Positions 54,059-62,229 of a stretch of 64,000 bases of DNA are shown piece by piece. Source of the DNA: Nitrospira sp. (lineage in GTDB: Bacteria; Nitrospirota; Nitrospiria; Nitrospirales; Nitrospiraceae). The notes below the pieces were generated by a model. That model did no database searches and was not told the origin of the DNA. It worked only from the letters and a program-made list of their open reading frames with translations. The stretch lies in NCBI GenBank assembly GCA_016715825.1, contig JADJXO010000001.1, forward strand, positions 743,001-807,000, in the 5' to 3' direction. The translations under genes were made by a program, and so were the position numbers. Each line of letters starts with the position of its first letter. Position 1 is the first letter of the stretch.

Positions 54059-56047
54059 TTAGGCCTGGTACTGAAATAGGAGTCGGTCGTCCTGATCAGT
54101 CCTTGATACAGACACCTTCGTTGATGAGCCCTTTTCAGACAATCCCGATTCGGCAGGCGCGAATACCACGTCATCGCGATACTGCCGTCCGTTCTGTGCG
54201 ATGACGATATGCAGCGTTGCCTGTGTATTGTCGAGCAGTCCCTGGAGGTCGCCGTTGGTGTTCAACATGCCCACGGAGATCGCAGGCGCATCAGCCTTGT
54301 ACGGATACACCACGGTTACGAAACCCGTGCACGACGCCTGTTGCGTGAACTGCACGATCGGAGCCAGGTGTTTTACCCCATATGATTGCGAGACAAAACC
54401 CTCGTCGATTCGTGGAAACGCAGCGGGGACAAGCGGCTGAGCCAAAACAAGCTGTGGAGCATGGACGGACAATGTATCGTCCGAGAGGGAAAGAGAAACA
54501 TTCCCTAGTGCAGCAGGTGTGAGATGGAATCGGAGATCATATCGATGGGATTCTTGCGCTCTCAGGAGATCAACAATGACCCAATACTCCCCACCGATGA
54601 ACAGGACCTTTCGTTCATGAACGACCGGATACTCGTGGCTCTTCGCTATCCCGTGCAGATAGTCCAGCCCCGTGGTACTCACGAATGTTCTCAATTCATG
54701 TTCCGGCTCAGGCCCCTGAATCTTGTATCGGCGTTTCCCTGGGAGATATCGCGTTTGATTCTGCTCGTCCACTAGCACCGTATTATGGGAAGCCGTGCCT
54801 CGGAAGAGGATACGCCAATTGATCGGTCCCGATTCATCGTACGTGTAGCGACCCGGATCGACGATAAGAGGCGCGCCGTAGGCCGAGGCTTCGAAACTGA
54901 GCAGGTCCAAGTGCCCATGATTGCCTGCCCCTAGGGGGCCGCAATCAAAGATCAACTGACGCTCATCCTGATAGGCCTCTTCGGCCTCACCCCAACCGCT
55001 TCGCAAAATGTAGTAACCGCCATGGGGAAATCCTTTTGAACGGACCGCCGGAGGCGCGCCTTGCGTCCCACCAGTGGCCACATAAAGCAAATCGTCTCCG
55101 CCGTAGAGCTCGTAGCCACTTTGCAAGAGATCGAGAAAGGACCGACTATCTCCGTCGCTGAGGGCAGGGATCATGCCATCTGGCCTGTGGCAGTAGAGTG
55201 AAAATTCCAAGGCGTTCTTCACGAGTACATCGAACTCCACAGGCATATCGATCTGATTGAGGACTGCCAGTCTCTTCACCCAGAGGTAGTTCTTGAGGAC
55301 GAGGTGGTGGTAGTCCGTGGATTGTTCACAATGGACGCCATCGGGCTGGAGATCAGATTGAATGTTCTTCAGCAGTTCGTCCATCGACCATCTCAGCCAT
55401 TCGGTCGATTCAATAAACTCAGGAAACACAACGGCTGCCAAGAAAATCGCGCAGAGTTCCAGAGTTCGGTGGTTTCGAGCCGGGCTCACGTGGTCTCGGA
55501 GGTACGAGACCTGACTATGAATCGAGTCCAGGAAGGAACCATAGAAGTCCGGCGTGACGCAGGGAGGCTGTCGTGTGCTCACAAAATAATAATGTGCAAA
55601 GATCCAATTCTGGATGCGTCGCCCAGCGACGTCGCTCGGGAGGAAGTCGTGGGGAACAGTACGAATCCAAGAACTGGTGAGCTCAACCCATTTCTTGGCG
55701 TACTGCGAATCATTCGTCTCATGATAGGCAATGCCAAGTCCGACGGCGTAATAGAACTTATGAAGCAGGATCAACCATTCCTGATCGCTGCTGAGATTGG
55801 TGAGCCAGAGGGGCGACGAGGGAAACATATGACGTTCGTTGTTGAACTCGAATAGGTTGTTCAGGATATTGTCGATCTTGGGACGTGCGGTCTCTACCAC
55901 GTCGGGCACCGGGAAATAGTGGACCGACGTACGCGTGTGGAAATGCCGGAACAGATCCTCCGCTGTGAATTCACGAAATGGCGAGGCGAAGATATGTCGC
56001 CGCGCTATTCTCGGAGTCGGCTGAGTTCGACTAGGAGCAAGAAACAT
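54059..56047 (-). CDS. Heparinase II/III-family (alginate-lyase-like) protein
   Basis: A 662-residue protein with the (alpha/alpha)-toroid and C-terminal beta-sandwich layout of heparinase II/III-type polysaccharide lyases. The N-terminal toroid (residues ~30-340) contains NHRTLELCAIFLAAVVFPEF (quoted as NHRTLELCAIFLA) and GVHCEQSTDYHHLVLKNYLW (quoted as EQSTDYHHLVLKN), and the sandwich has GAGNHGHLDLLSFE, a typical metal or active-site His cluster, then VDPGRYTYDESG. It would cleave or trim an acidic glycan. No signal peptide is evident, which is unusual for a lyase of this class and hints at a cytoplasmic or membrane-linked role. ATG 56047 has AGGAGG directly upstream. Confidence 0.82.
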   Translation of the reverse strand: MFLAPSRTQPTPRIARRHIFASPFREFTAEDLFRHFHTRTSVHYFPVPDVVETARPKIDNILNNLFEFNNERHMFPSSPLWLTNLSSDQEWLILLHKFYYAVGLGIAYHETNDSQYAKKWVELTSSWIRTVPHDFLPSDVAGRRIQNWIFAHYYFVSTRQPPCVTPDFYGSFLDSIHSQVSYLRDHVSPARNHRTLELCAIFLAAVVFPEFIESTEWLRWSMDELLKNIQSDLQPDGVHCEQSTDYHHLVLKNYLWVKRLAVLNQIDMPVEFDVLVKNALEFSLYCHRPDGMIPALSDGDSRSFLDLLQSGYELYGGDDLLYVATGGTQGAPPAVRSKGFPHGGYYILRSGWGEAEEAYQDERQLIFDCGPLGAGNHGHLDLLSFEASAYGAPLIVDPGRYTYDESGPINWRILFRGTASHNTVLVDEQNQTRYLPGKRRYKIQGPEPEHELRTFVSTTGLDYLHGIAKSHEYPVVHERKVLFIGGEYWVIVDLLRAQESHRYDLRFHLTPAALGNVSLSLSDDTLSVHAPQLVLAQPLVPAAFPRIDEGFVSQSYGVKHLAPIVQFTQQASCTGFVTVVYPYKADAPAISVGMLNTNGDLQGLLDNTQATLHIVIAQNGRQYRDDVVFAPAESGLSEKGSSTKVSVSRTDQDDRLLFQYQA

Positions 56048-58688
56048 AGGCCTCCTGATGTGGTGTGGAGGATCCGAAGACTTCCGTCTGAAAGAGGTCG
56101 AACAACTGTCTCGTCGTGGTGGTCGAGTCAAAGATCCGATGAATTGTCGCGCGTCCTGCTTCTGCTAAACCATTGCGAAGCCGGGAGTCACGCAGCAATT
56201 CCCCGATGGCGTCGGCGAGGGCTGCCGCGTCGCGCTGAGCAACAAGGAGACCGGTCAGTCGATGCTCGATCAGTTCTGGAATCCCGGACACTGTCGTTGA
56301 GATCACCGGGAGGCCGGAAGCCATCGCCTCCGCTAAAACGTTGGGAATACCGTCTCGATCCCCATTGTCAACGATGCGGCAGGGCAACACGAAGACGCTG
56401 GCGCTTTGATAGATGGCGCGAAGTTCCTCTTGCGATACTCCCGGCTCGATAGATATGTCCTTCTCAAGTTCATATTCACGAATCAGGTTCTGAACCAGGT
56501 CCGTCTGTTCGTCCGGTTCACCGACTATCCGACAGTGAAACGCGACCCCTTGCCCTTTGAGGATCCGACAGGCTTCGATCAAATAGGGGAACCCTTTCTT
56601 TTCCACGAAGCGGCCGACCGAAAGAATCGTGGGGGTTGCGGAAGGTTGGCGATGGGGCATCGGTGAAAATCGAGCGAGGTTGACTCCATGATAGATGGCA
56701 TGGATGGGCGCTCCTTGTGGACAGATAGCTTCCAAGTGCTGTTGATTGGCTTCAGTACAGGTCACCACAAACTTGGCCCGACTCAACTTGATCCGTAGGA
56801 GATCGCCGGGATTGAGATTCGGTAAATAGATATCTTTGGCATGGGCAGTGAAGCTGAAGGGGAGTTCTGTCAAGATGCCGGCGAACATCGCCATGGTCGT
56901 CGCGCCATGACAAAAGTGCGCATGCAGATGGCGGATCGTGTTCGTTTCGACGATAGAGGCAGCGATGAACCCGGCTCGCAAGAAGTCTTTGTAAAACACT
57001 TTTTTCGGTAACGCAAAGAATCCGGTACGGCATCGCCAACTCAATGTGATGGTTTCACCCACAGTACGGAGATATCGACCTGGAGTCGTGCGAAACAGTT
57101 GCAGGTGGCTCGGAAGATAACGGGGCAGATTGGCAATGAGCCAGAAGGCAAATCCGCTGTCGGTGTTCTCATGATCTTCTGGAAGATAGGTCAGGGTTGA
57201 TGGCAGAGTATAGGCCTGAGCTCTTCTAGCATCTGTCTCGCCCTGAAAGGCAGAAAACAGATGGAGCCGGAGACCCATCTGTTCTAAGAGAGTGATTTCA
57301 TTGGTAATGAACGCTTCCGACCGGCGCGGAAATCCTTTTACAACATAACCGATGCTGGGAGCAGCCGCGCTGTCCGACGCTCTGCTCTCGGCGTTGTCGT
57401 GCTCTCGACCCCGGGCTTCAGACGTTTCACCATTAGAGAGTCCTGAGTCATCCGAAGAGGTTTCTTCCAGGAGGAGCGCCTTGAGGCGACTACTCGTGTG
57501 CAGAGAAGCGAATTGCTGAACGATCGTCTCGCGCCCGGCTTTCCCTAGACGCTGCCGGAGTGCAGGGTTTTCAAGCAAGTGGCCAAGGACCAGTGCCAAG
57601 GTTTCGGGGTCTTCCGGAGGGACGAGGATGCCATTGTGGTCATGGCGGACGAGTTCAGGAATACCGGACACAGCAGTGGTGACGACAGGCAAGTGACAAG
57701 CCATCGCCTCCATGAGTACATTCGGAATTCCATCGCGATCACCGTCCTGGGCGACCTGGCACGGCAACGCAAATATGTCTGCGGCTTGATACAACCCCAC
57801 GACCTCTTCAAGCGGTCTTTTGCCGACCAATGCGATGATGTCTTGGAGGTTGAGTTCTCGTATCAACGTCTCCATCTGGGGTTGAAGCGGACCGTACCCC
57901 ACGATGCAGCAGTGAAATCGGTACCCACGTTTGGTCAAGACGTGACAGGCTCGGATGAGGGTGAGAAATCCTTTTTTTTCACGAAACCGTCCGACACTCA
58001 TGATGGTGGCGCTCGTGGTCGGCAACCCACGGCGACTCGCCCGTAGATGGTCGAATCGATTCAGATTGAGGCCATGATAGAGACGATGGAGCGGAGTGCC
58101 GTGTTCCGACAGGTGTTGAAGATACGATCGATTATGTTCCGTACAGGTCACCACAAATGCCGCATGACGTATTTTCCTCCGAAGGCTGGAAGGAGTTGTC
58201 AGGAATAGATCCTTCGCGTGGCACGTCATGCTGTAGGGGATTCCGATCAATCGATAGACCAGCTCCGCAATACTGGTGGGGGCATTCGCGAAATGGGCGT
58301 GGAGGTGATCGATCTGGGCATCTTGCATTGCTCGAGCAAGAGAACCGGCCTGTAGGAACTTAGAAAATGAGGGCCTTTCTGGAGTCTGCAACCAGAATCG
58401 CAACGTCGATAGATATCTCCATGGAGATGAAAGAAAAAGACGGAGATGGGCCAGGAGGGGATTATGATGCACGCTCAAAGGGGTCTCGGGCAGATAGGTC
58501 ACGGATGCATGGACATGACGCGCCAAACCATGGACCATAGCATTGGTGGGGCGCTGCAAGGCGTAGATCGTGAGATCAAGTCCCAATGCTTCAAGGTCCA
58601 GAACCTCTTGAAGAATGAACGTCTCCGAAACCTTCGGAAAGATCTTGACGAGGTAGGCGATTTTTTTAGGTGTGGGCTGAGCCGTCAC
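56031..58688 (-). CDS. Tandem fusion of two glycosyltransferase family 4 domains
   Basis: This 885-residue protein holds two complete GT4 enzymes in line, split by a Ser/Glu-rich linker at ~residues 410-440. Copy 1 has SVGRFREKKGFLTLI, GDRDGIPNVLMEAMACHLPVV (quoted as GIPNVLMEAMACHLPVV); copy 2 has SVGRFVEKKGFPYLI and GDRDGIPNVLAEAMASGLPVI (quoted as GIPNVLAEAMASGLPVI). Both have the acceptor motif LHAHF and TCHAKD or TAHAKD. The copies are clearly related, so the gene arose by duplication and fusion. It probably adds two sugars in turn. It follows the first glycosyltransferase by 2 bp and overlaps the lyase gene by 17 bp. Confidence 0.88.
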   Translation of the reverse strand: MTAQPTPKKIAYLVKIFPKVSETFILQEVLDLEALGLDLTIYALQRPTNAMVHGLARHVHASVTYLPETPLSVHHNPLLAHLRLFLSSPWRYLSTLRFWLQTPERPSFSKFLQAGSLARAMQDAQIDHLHAHFANAPTSIAELVYRLIGIPYSMTCHAKDLFLTTPSSLRRKIRHAAFVVTCTEHNRSYLQHLSEHGTPLHRLYHGLNLNRFDHLRASRRGLPTTSATIMSVGRFREKKGFLTLIRACHVLTKRGYRFHCCIVGYGPLQPQMETLIRELNLQDIIALVGKRPLEEVVGLYQAADIFALPCQVAQDGDRDGIPNVLMEAMACHLPVVTTAVSGIPELVRHDHNGILVPPEDPETLALVLGHLLENPALRQRLGKAGRETIVQQFASLHTSSRLKALLLEETSSDDSGLSNGETSEARGREHDNAESRASDSAAAPSIGYVVKGFPRRSEAFITNEITLLEQMGLRLHLFSAFQGETDARRAQAYTLPSTLTYLPEDHENTDSGFAFWLIANLPRYLPSHLQLFRTTPGRYLRTVGETITLSWRCRTGFFALPKKVFYKDFLRAGFIAASIVETNTIRHLHAHFCHGATTMAMFAGILTELPFSFTAHAKDIYLPNLNPGDLLRIKLSRAKFVVTCTEANQQHLEAICPQGAPIHAIYHGVNLARFSPMPHRQPSATPTILSVGRFVEKKGFPYLIEACRILKGQGVAFHCRIVGEPDEQTDLVQNLIREYELEKDISIEPGVSQEELRAIYQSASVFVLPCRIVDNGDRDGIPNVLAEAMASGLPVISTTVSGIPELIEHRLTGLLVAQRDAAALADAIGELLRDSRLRNGLAEAGRATIHRIFDSTTTTRQLFDLFQTEVFGSSTPHQEAYVSCS

Positions 58689-58690
58689 GA

Positions 58691-59965
58691 TTACACTCTT
58701 GATTCTGCGATGAACTGCGCTTGAGATACCCGAATACCCGCAGGAAGAATGGATGGACTCTCGCTTTTCTGGATGCGTTGTAGGTCCGTGAACAATTGCT
58801 TCATGGCTTTCGTGACATTCGCGGCACCATCCATGGCGATCCCGAGCTCTTGGGGACGAGGTGGCCGTGGATGCTGCAACGAATGCGTGATGGCTTGGAA
58901 GAGGCTGGCAGGAGTCAACTGACTTGGGTGAATCATGTCGAGAAGACCTTTTGCCGCAAAGCGCTCTGCTCGAATACTTTGTTCAAGCCTCGGTCGAACG
59001 CGTGGGATAATGATCCCGCGTTGGTTTGCCCCCAGAATTTCGACGACAGTGTTATAGCCGCCCATCGAGACGACGAGATCAGCCGCGGCCAAATAGTCGT
59101 AGAGACGCGGAGTGAATTCAGTGACCGTCAAAGCCAGCGCCGCATCGGCGGCTTCCTGGAGGCGACGGCGCTGGTCCGAGTTCATCATGGGACCGGTTAC
59201 GAGAAACGTATCGAATGTCGGAGCTTGTGAGCCAAACTGATCCTTCAACATTCGGAGATAGGTTGTGAGCAAGGGATACCCATCATCTCCTCCCCCTGGG
59301 GTGACGACCACCAACCGATCAGTCTGTAGCTGTAATTCTTCTCGAATCCGCTCCCGCGAAAGACTGGGCTGATATCGGCCGACATAGCCGCAGGACACGA
59401 GTTTGTTCTGGATGATCGGCGACAATCCATATTCCTTGACCGGATCATAGATCGACAGCGACCCATACAGGAAAATCGCATGATAGGTGTTCTTCAGCAA
59501 CGGGATGATTCCGGACTTCGCCCATTCGGCATGAACATGGTCGGGATGATCCTCGATATCGCGCATACCCAAAACGATTCTGGTCGAGGGCGACTTTGCT
59601 TTCAGATAGTTTAGGGCGGGCAATAATTCGCCACGTATGCCGGCCGGTGCTTTATCCACCAAGAGAATGTCGGGTTTCAGATTCCGAATACTTTCCAGAA
59701 TGATTTTTTCGCGGAGCTTCAAGGTGATATCGATGGCATGTGGAAGCAGTCGTGAACAATATTGTCCATCTGCGTCTTTCGTGAGCGCCGGCAGCTTGAT
59801 GTATTCCATACGATCGGGGAGTGGGTAGGTATGGGCTTGCATCGAGCCGGTCAGCATGACCAGTGACGCGTGAGGAATATGTTCGGACAGATGCTTCGCG
59901 ATTTCGAGACTGCGGCGAATGTGGCCGAGCCCGTAACTGTCGTGTGAATAGAGCATGATCAGCAT
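58691..59965 (-). CDS. COG4671-type glycosyltransferase (MurG-like GT-B)
   Basis: A 424-residue GT-B enzyme, related to the N-terminal part of the fusion at 45189. It starts with MLYSHDSYGLGHIRRSLEIAKHL, quoted as SHDSYGLGHIRRSLEIA, and carries VVVTPGGGDDGYPLL and VSMGGYNTVVEILGANQRGIII (quoted as VSMGGYNTVVEILG) in the donor site. It is the first large gene of the polysaccharide operon. ATG 59965 has GGGAGA about 9 nt upstream and overlaps the end of a small upstream ORF by 7 bp. A TTG at 59983 is the longest start. Confidence 0.86.
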   Translation of the reverse strand: MLIMLYSHDSYGLGHIRRSLEIAKHLSEHIPHASLVMLTGSMQAHTYPLPDRMEYIKLPALTKDADGQYCSRLLPHAIDITLKLREKIILESIRNLKPDILLVDKAPAGIRGELLPALNYLKAKSPSTRIVLGMRDIEDHPDHVHAEWAKSGIIPLLKNTYHAIFLYGSLSIYDPVKEYGLSPIIQNKLVSCGYVGRYQPSLSRERIREELQLQTDRLVVVTPGGGDDGYPLLTTYLRMLKDQFGSQAPTFDTFLVTGPMMNSDQRRRLQEAADAALALTVTEFTPRLYDYLAAADLVVSMGGYNTVVEILGANQRGIIIPRVRPRLEQSIRAERFAAKGLLDMIHPSQLTPASLFQAITHSLQHPRPPRPQELGIAMDGAANVTKAMKQLFTDLQRIQKSESPSILPAGIRVSQAQFIAESRV

Positions 59966-60120
59966 GGACGTATCTCCCAACAATGCTCGAGGTCTGAAAC
60001 CACGTCAGGCTTGTGAAGACCCAGATGGAGGCGCCGGGTCACGGTTGTGCCACCCGTGGCAGAGCGGACAGAATGGTTTCCGTATAAACGATCATGTGTC
60101 TTGGACGAACGGCCTGACAT
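59959..60120 (-). CDS. Possible 53-residue leader ORF before the polysaccharide operon
   Basis: An ATG at 60120-60118 opens a 53-residue frame that ends in TGA overlapping the first glycosyltransferase start (ATGCTGA). A perfect AGGAGG at 60136-60131, overlapping the stop of the response-regulator gene, precedes it by 10 nt. The peptide (beginning MSGRSSKTHD, ending WEIRPC) is basic with no membrane segment and matches no family. It may couple translation of the operon to the regulator gene, or be a leader peptide; it may also be untranslated. Confidence 0.35.
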   Translation of the reverse strand: MSGRSSKTHDRLYGNHSVRSATGGTTVTRRLHLGLHKPDVVSDLEHCWEIRPC

Positions 60121-60134
60121 TTAGTAAACGCCTC

Positions 60135-60554
60135 CTAGTTCGTTTTGGGGGTGGATGGTGGGTGTGATCGCAATTCTAGGACAGAATCATGAGGCTCCCT
60201 CTCCGGGCCAAGACGGGCAATGGTCTCAATCAGATCCTGAAACGCAAAGGGTTTTGCCAAGTAAGCATTCGCACCTGCTGCTTTGCTCGTCCTATCCGTC
60301 TCCAATGTTCCTTTCGCTGTCATGATGACGATCGGGAGATGCGTGTGGTGCTGGCGCAGGGTTTCACAAAACTCGAGACCATCATCCGGTCCGAGATAAA
60401 TATCGATGATCAGCAGGTCGTAGCCTTGTGAATTGATGAGATCAAGAGCCTGAGACGTTCCCAAAGCCACATCGACGGTAAAGTCCTCCGCTTCTAGTCC
60501 GCGTTTCATGAACGCGACGATTCGCTCATCATCTTCTACAACAAGGATGCGCAT
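60135..60554 (-). CDS. Single-domain response regulator (CheY-like receiver)
   Basis: This 139-residue protein is a receiver domain alone. It has the acidic pair in VVEDDER, phospho-acceptor D51 in LLIIDIYLGPDDG, the Thr/Ala switch in IVIMTAKG and conserved K in YLAKPF. No DNA-binding or output domain follows; a polar tail of about 20 residues ends it. It could relay phosphate from the hybrid-type kinase near the window end or bind a partner protein. Start ATG 60554 begins at MRILVVEDD; the frame reaches 60584. It precedes the small ORF and the polysaccharide operon on the same strand. Confidence 0.87.
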   Translation of the reverse strand: MRILVVEDDERIVAFMKRGLEAEDFTVDVALGTSQALDLINSQGYDLLIIDIYLGPDDGLEFCETLRQHHTHLPIVIMTAKGTLETDRTSKAAGANAYLAKPFAFQDLIETIARLGPEREPHDSVLELRSHPPSTPKTN

Positions 60555-60730
60555 GCTCTCACCGGTCCAGAGGACAGAAAACATTTGTTAAAGGGACGTG
60601 AGGGATCATCCTACTCAGAACATATGAGAAGGGACTGAGCAGGAGATGAGAAATCCATAAGAAATAAGATGCAGCTAGAGAAGGAAGTCTCCAATCGACA
60701 GATCCGAGAAGTCTCACGATGTGCGAGTGC

Positions 60731-61339
60731 TCATCGAATGGGAACGATAATCCAATTCGTGATTGTTCCAGTCGCTCCTTGATGAGAGACATAGTGACGC
60801 TCGCCGTCGCGCGGAAGTAGCGCCCATCGGGCAATCTGCTGCGGATCAGAATTCTTCGCGCGGTCGTGCCAAGATCGCGGCAGTTCTTCGATAATCAAGT
60901 GCAAGTCGTCACCGTGTACAAACGCTAGACCTTTAGTCTGTCCCCTTGGGTGCTCGGCATCAGACACGCTGAAGGCTGCCACCTCATGTGGAAGGGCAAG
61001 GTTCAGCGCCTTTGAAAGTTCCGGTGCCAGCGTTTCCGCCTGGGTTCTGGTAAAGACGTGGTGTTGTTGCCTGTGTGCCAACGGCACTCCTGAGCGGCTC
61101 TCATACGTCAGAGACTCGAGGAGCACAAAGGTATCCCTCGGGTCTATCACATGTGCGTAGTGGAAAGGGGCAAGCGAAGGGTACCCTGCGGGGAGTTCGC
61201 GAAGAACCATGGTGAGTGTCTCGGATTGATGGATCTCAAGGTGTGACTGTGTCTTGCAGGATAGTGCGCTTGCGATACACAGAAGGAACGAGGCGGCGAG
61301 TGCCGCGTTCCTGGCTATGGGCCTGTTTCTGTCGATCAT
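60731..61339 (-). CDS. Putative lipoprotein of unknown function
   Basis: A 202-residue lipoprotein with signal core ALAASFLLCIASALSC (lipobox cysteine). ATG 61339 has GGGAGGATG upstream, which decides it; the frame reaches back to 61444. The mature part has a mixed alpha/beta look with ESLTYESRSG, FTRTQAETLAPELSKALNLALP (quoted as QAETLAPELSKAL) and HDRAKNSDPQQIA. No family is recognised. It lies between the OmpR-type regulator and the receiver gene, 190 bp from the former, and may be a sensor partner or a regulated product. Confidence 0.65.
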   Translation of the reverse strand: MIDRNRPIARNAALAASFLLCIASALSCKTQSHLEIHQSETLTMVLRELPAGYPSLAPFHYAHVIDPRDTFVLLESLTYESRSGVPLAHRQQHHVFTRTQAETLAPELSKALNLALPHEVAAFSVSDAEHPRGQTKGLAFVHGDDLHLIIEELPRSWHDRAKNSDPQQIARWALLPRDGERHYVSHQGATGTITNWIIVPIR

Positions 61340-61530
61340 TTCATCCTCCCTGTCAAAGGGGACGCATCGTGATGACGTCTTACGCCACGCTCCTGACATA
61401 GAGTGAGACGAAGGCAGGTGGATTTTGTAAATAGGTGCGGACACTGCCGTCCAAACAGAGGCATGAGTGCGCTATGGGAAATCGGCACAAACAGAATGTG
61501 AAGAGGAGAAGAGGCCGTGATACGACAGAG

Positions 61531-62226
61531 TTACGAGGGTCGAGCGTCAGAAATTTTGTATCCGAAGTCCCGTACGGTCTGAATCAGCTTCGTGTTCGAA
61601 CCACCATCAATTTTCTTCCGCAGGTACCCGATGTAGACATCAATCGTATTGGTCATCGTATCGTGATGATAGCCCCAGACCTGGTCCAATATCGACGTGC
61701 GACTCAACGCTTTGTTGGGGTGTGCCATCAAATACTCCAAGAGCTCAAATTCCTTCCTGGTTAATGCAATCGTCTTGGTCCCGCGGTGGACCTCGCGGGA
61801 GGTTCGGTCCAGTGTAAGATCAGCGACCTGCAGCACCGCCGGCGCCTCTTCATACGTGGGCCTCCGTCGAAGCAGCGCTTTGATTCGAGCGAGAAGTTCC
61901 TCAAATGCAAACGGTTTCGTGAGATAGTCATCGGCCCCATGGTCAAAGCCGCTGAGCTTGTCCTTCAGCCCGTCTTTGGCGGTCAGGACCAAAATGGGGG
62001 TATGAATGTGTTTCCGACGAAAGGTCCGGCAGATCTCGTATCCGCTTGTGTCGGGCAGCATGAGGTCGAGGATGATGAGGTCGTAATCGATCTCTATGCC
62101 TCGTTGCAGTCCCTCTTGACCGTCGTGAGCGAGATCGACGCGGTACCCCTCGGCCTCCAGTCCGCGTCCAATAAAGCGAGTAATCCGTTCGTCATCTTCG
62201 ATCACCAGGATGTGCATGGTCGCCAT
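61531..62226 (-). CDS. OmpR-family response regulator
   Basis: This 231-residue regulator has a receiver domain with D54 in LIILDLMLPD, K in YLTKPFAFEELLARI, and a winged-helix DNA-binding domain (LTRKEFELLEYLMAHPNKAL, quoted as LTRKEFELLEYL, then TNTIDVYIGYLRKKID). ATG 62226 follows AAGG-type sequence; a second ATG (62217) lies three codons on. The histidine kinase gene ends 3 bp upstream, so the two form a kinase-regulator pair. Its nearness to the polysaccharide operon makes it a candidate controller. Confidence 0.93.
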   Translation of the reverse strand: MATMHILVIEDDERITRFIGRGLEAEGYRVDLAHDGQEGLQRGIEIDYDLIILDLMLPDTSGYEICRTFRRKHIHTPILVLTAKDGLKDKLSGFDHGADDYLTKPFAFEELLARIKALLRRRPTYEEAPAVLQVADLTLDRTSREVHRGTKTIALTRKEFELLEYLMAHPNKALSRTSILDQVWGYHHDTMTNTIDVYIGYLRKKIDGGSNTKLIQTVRDFGYKISDARPS

Positions 62227-62229
62227 GGG

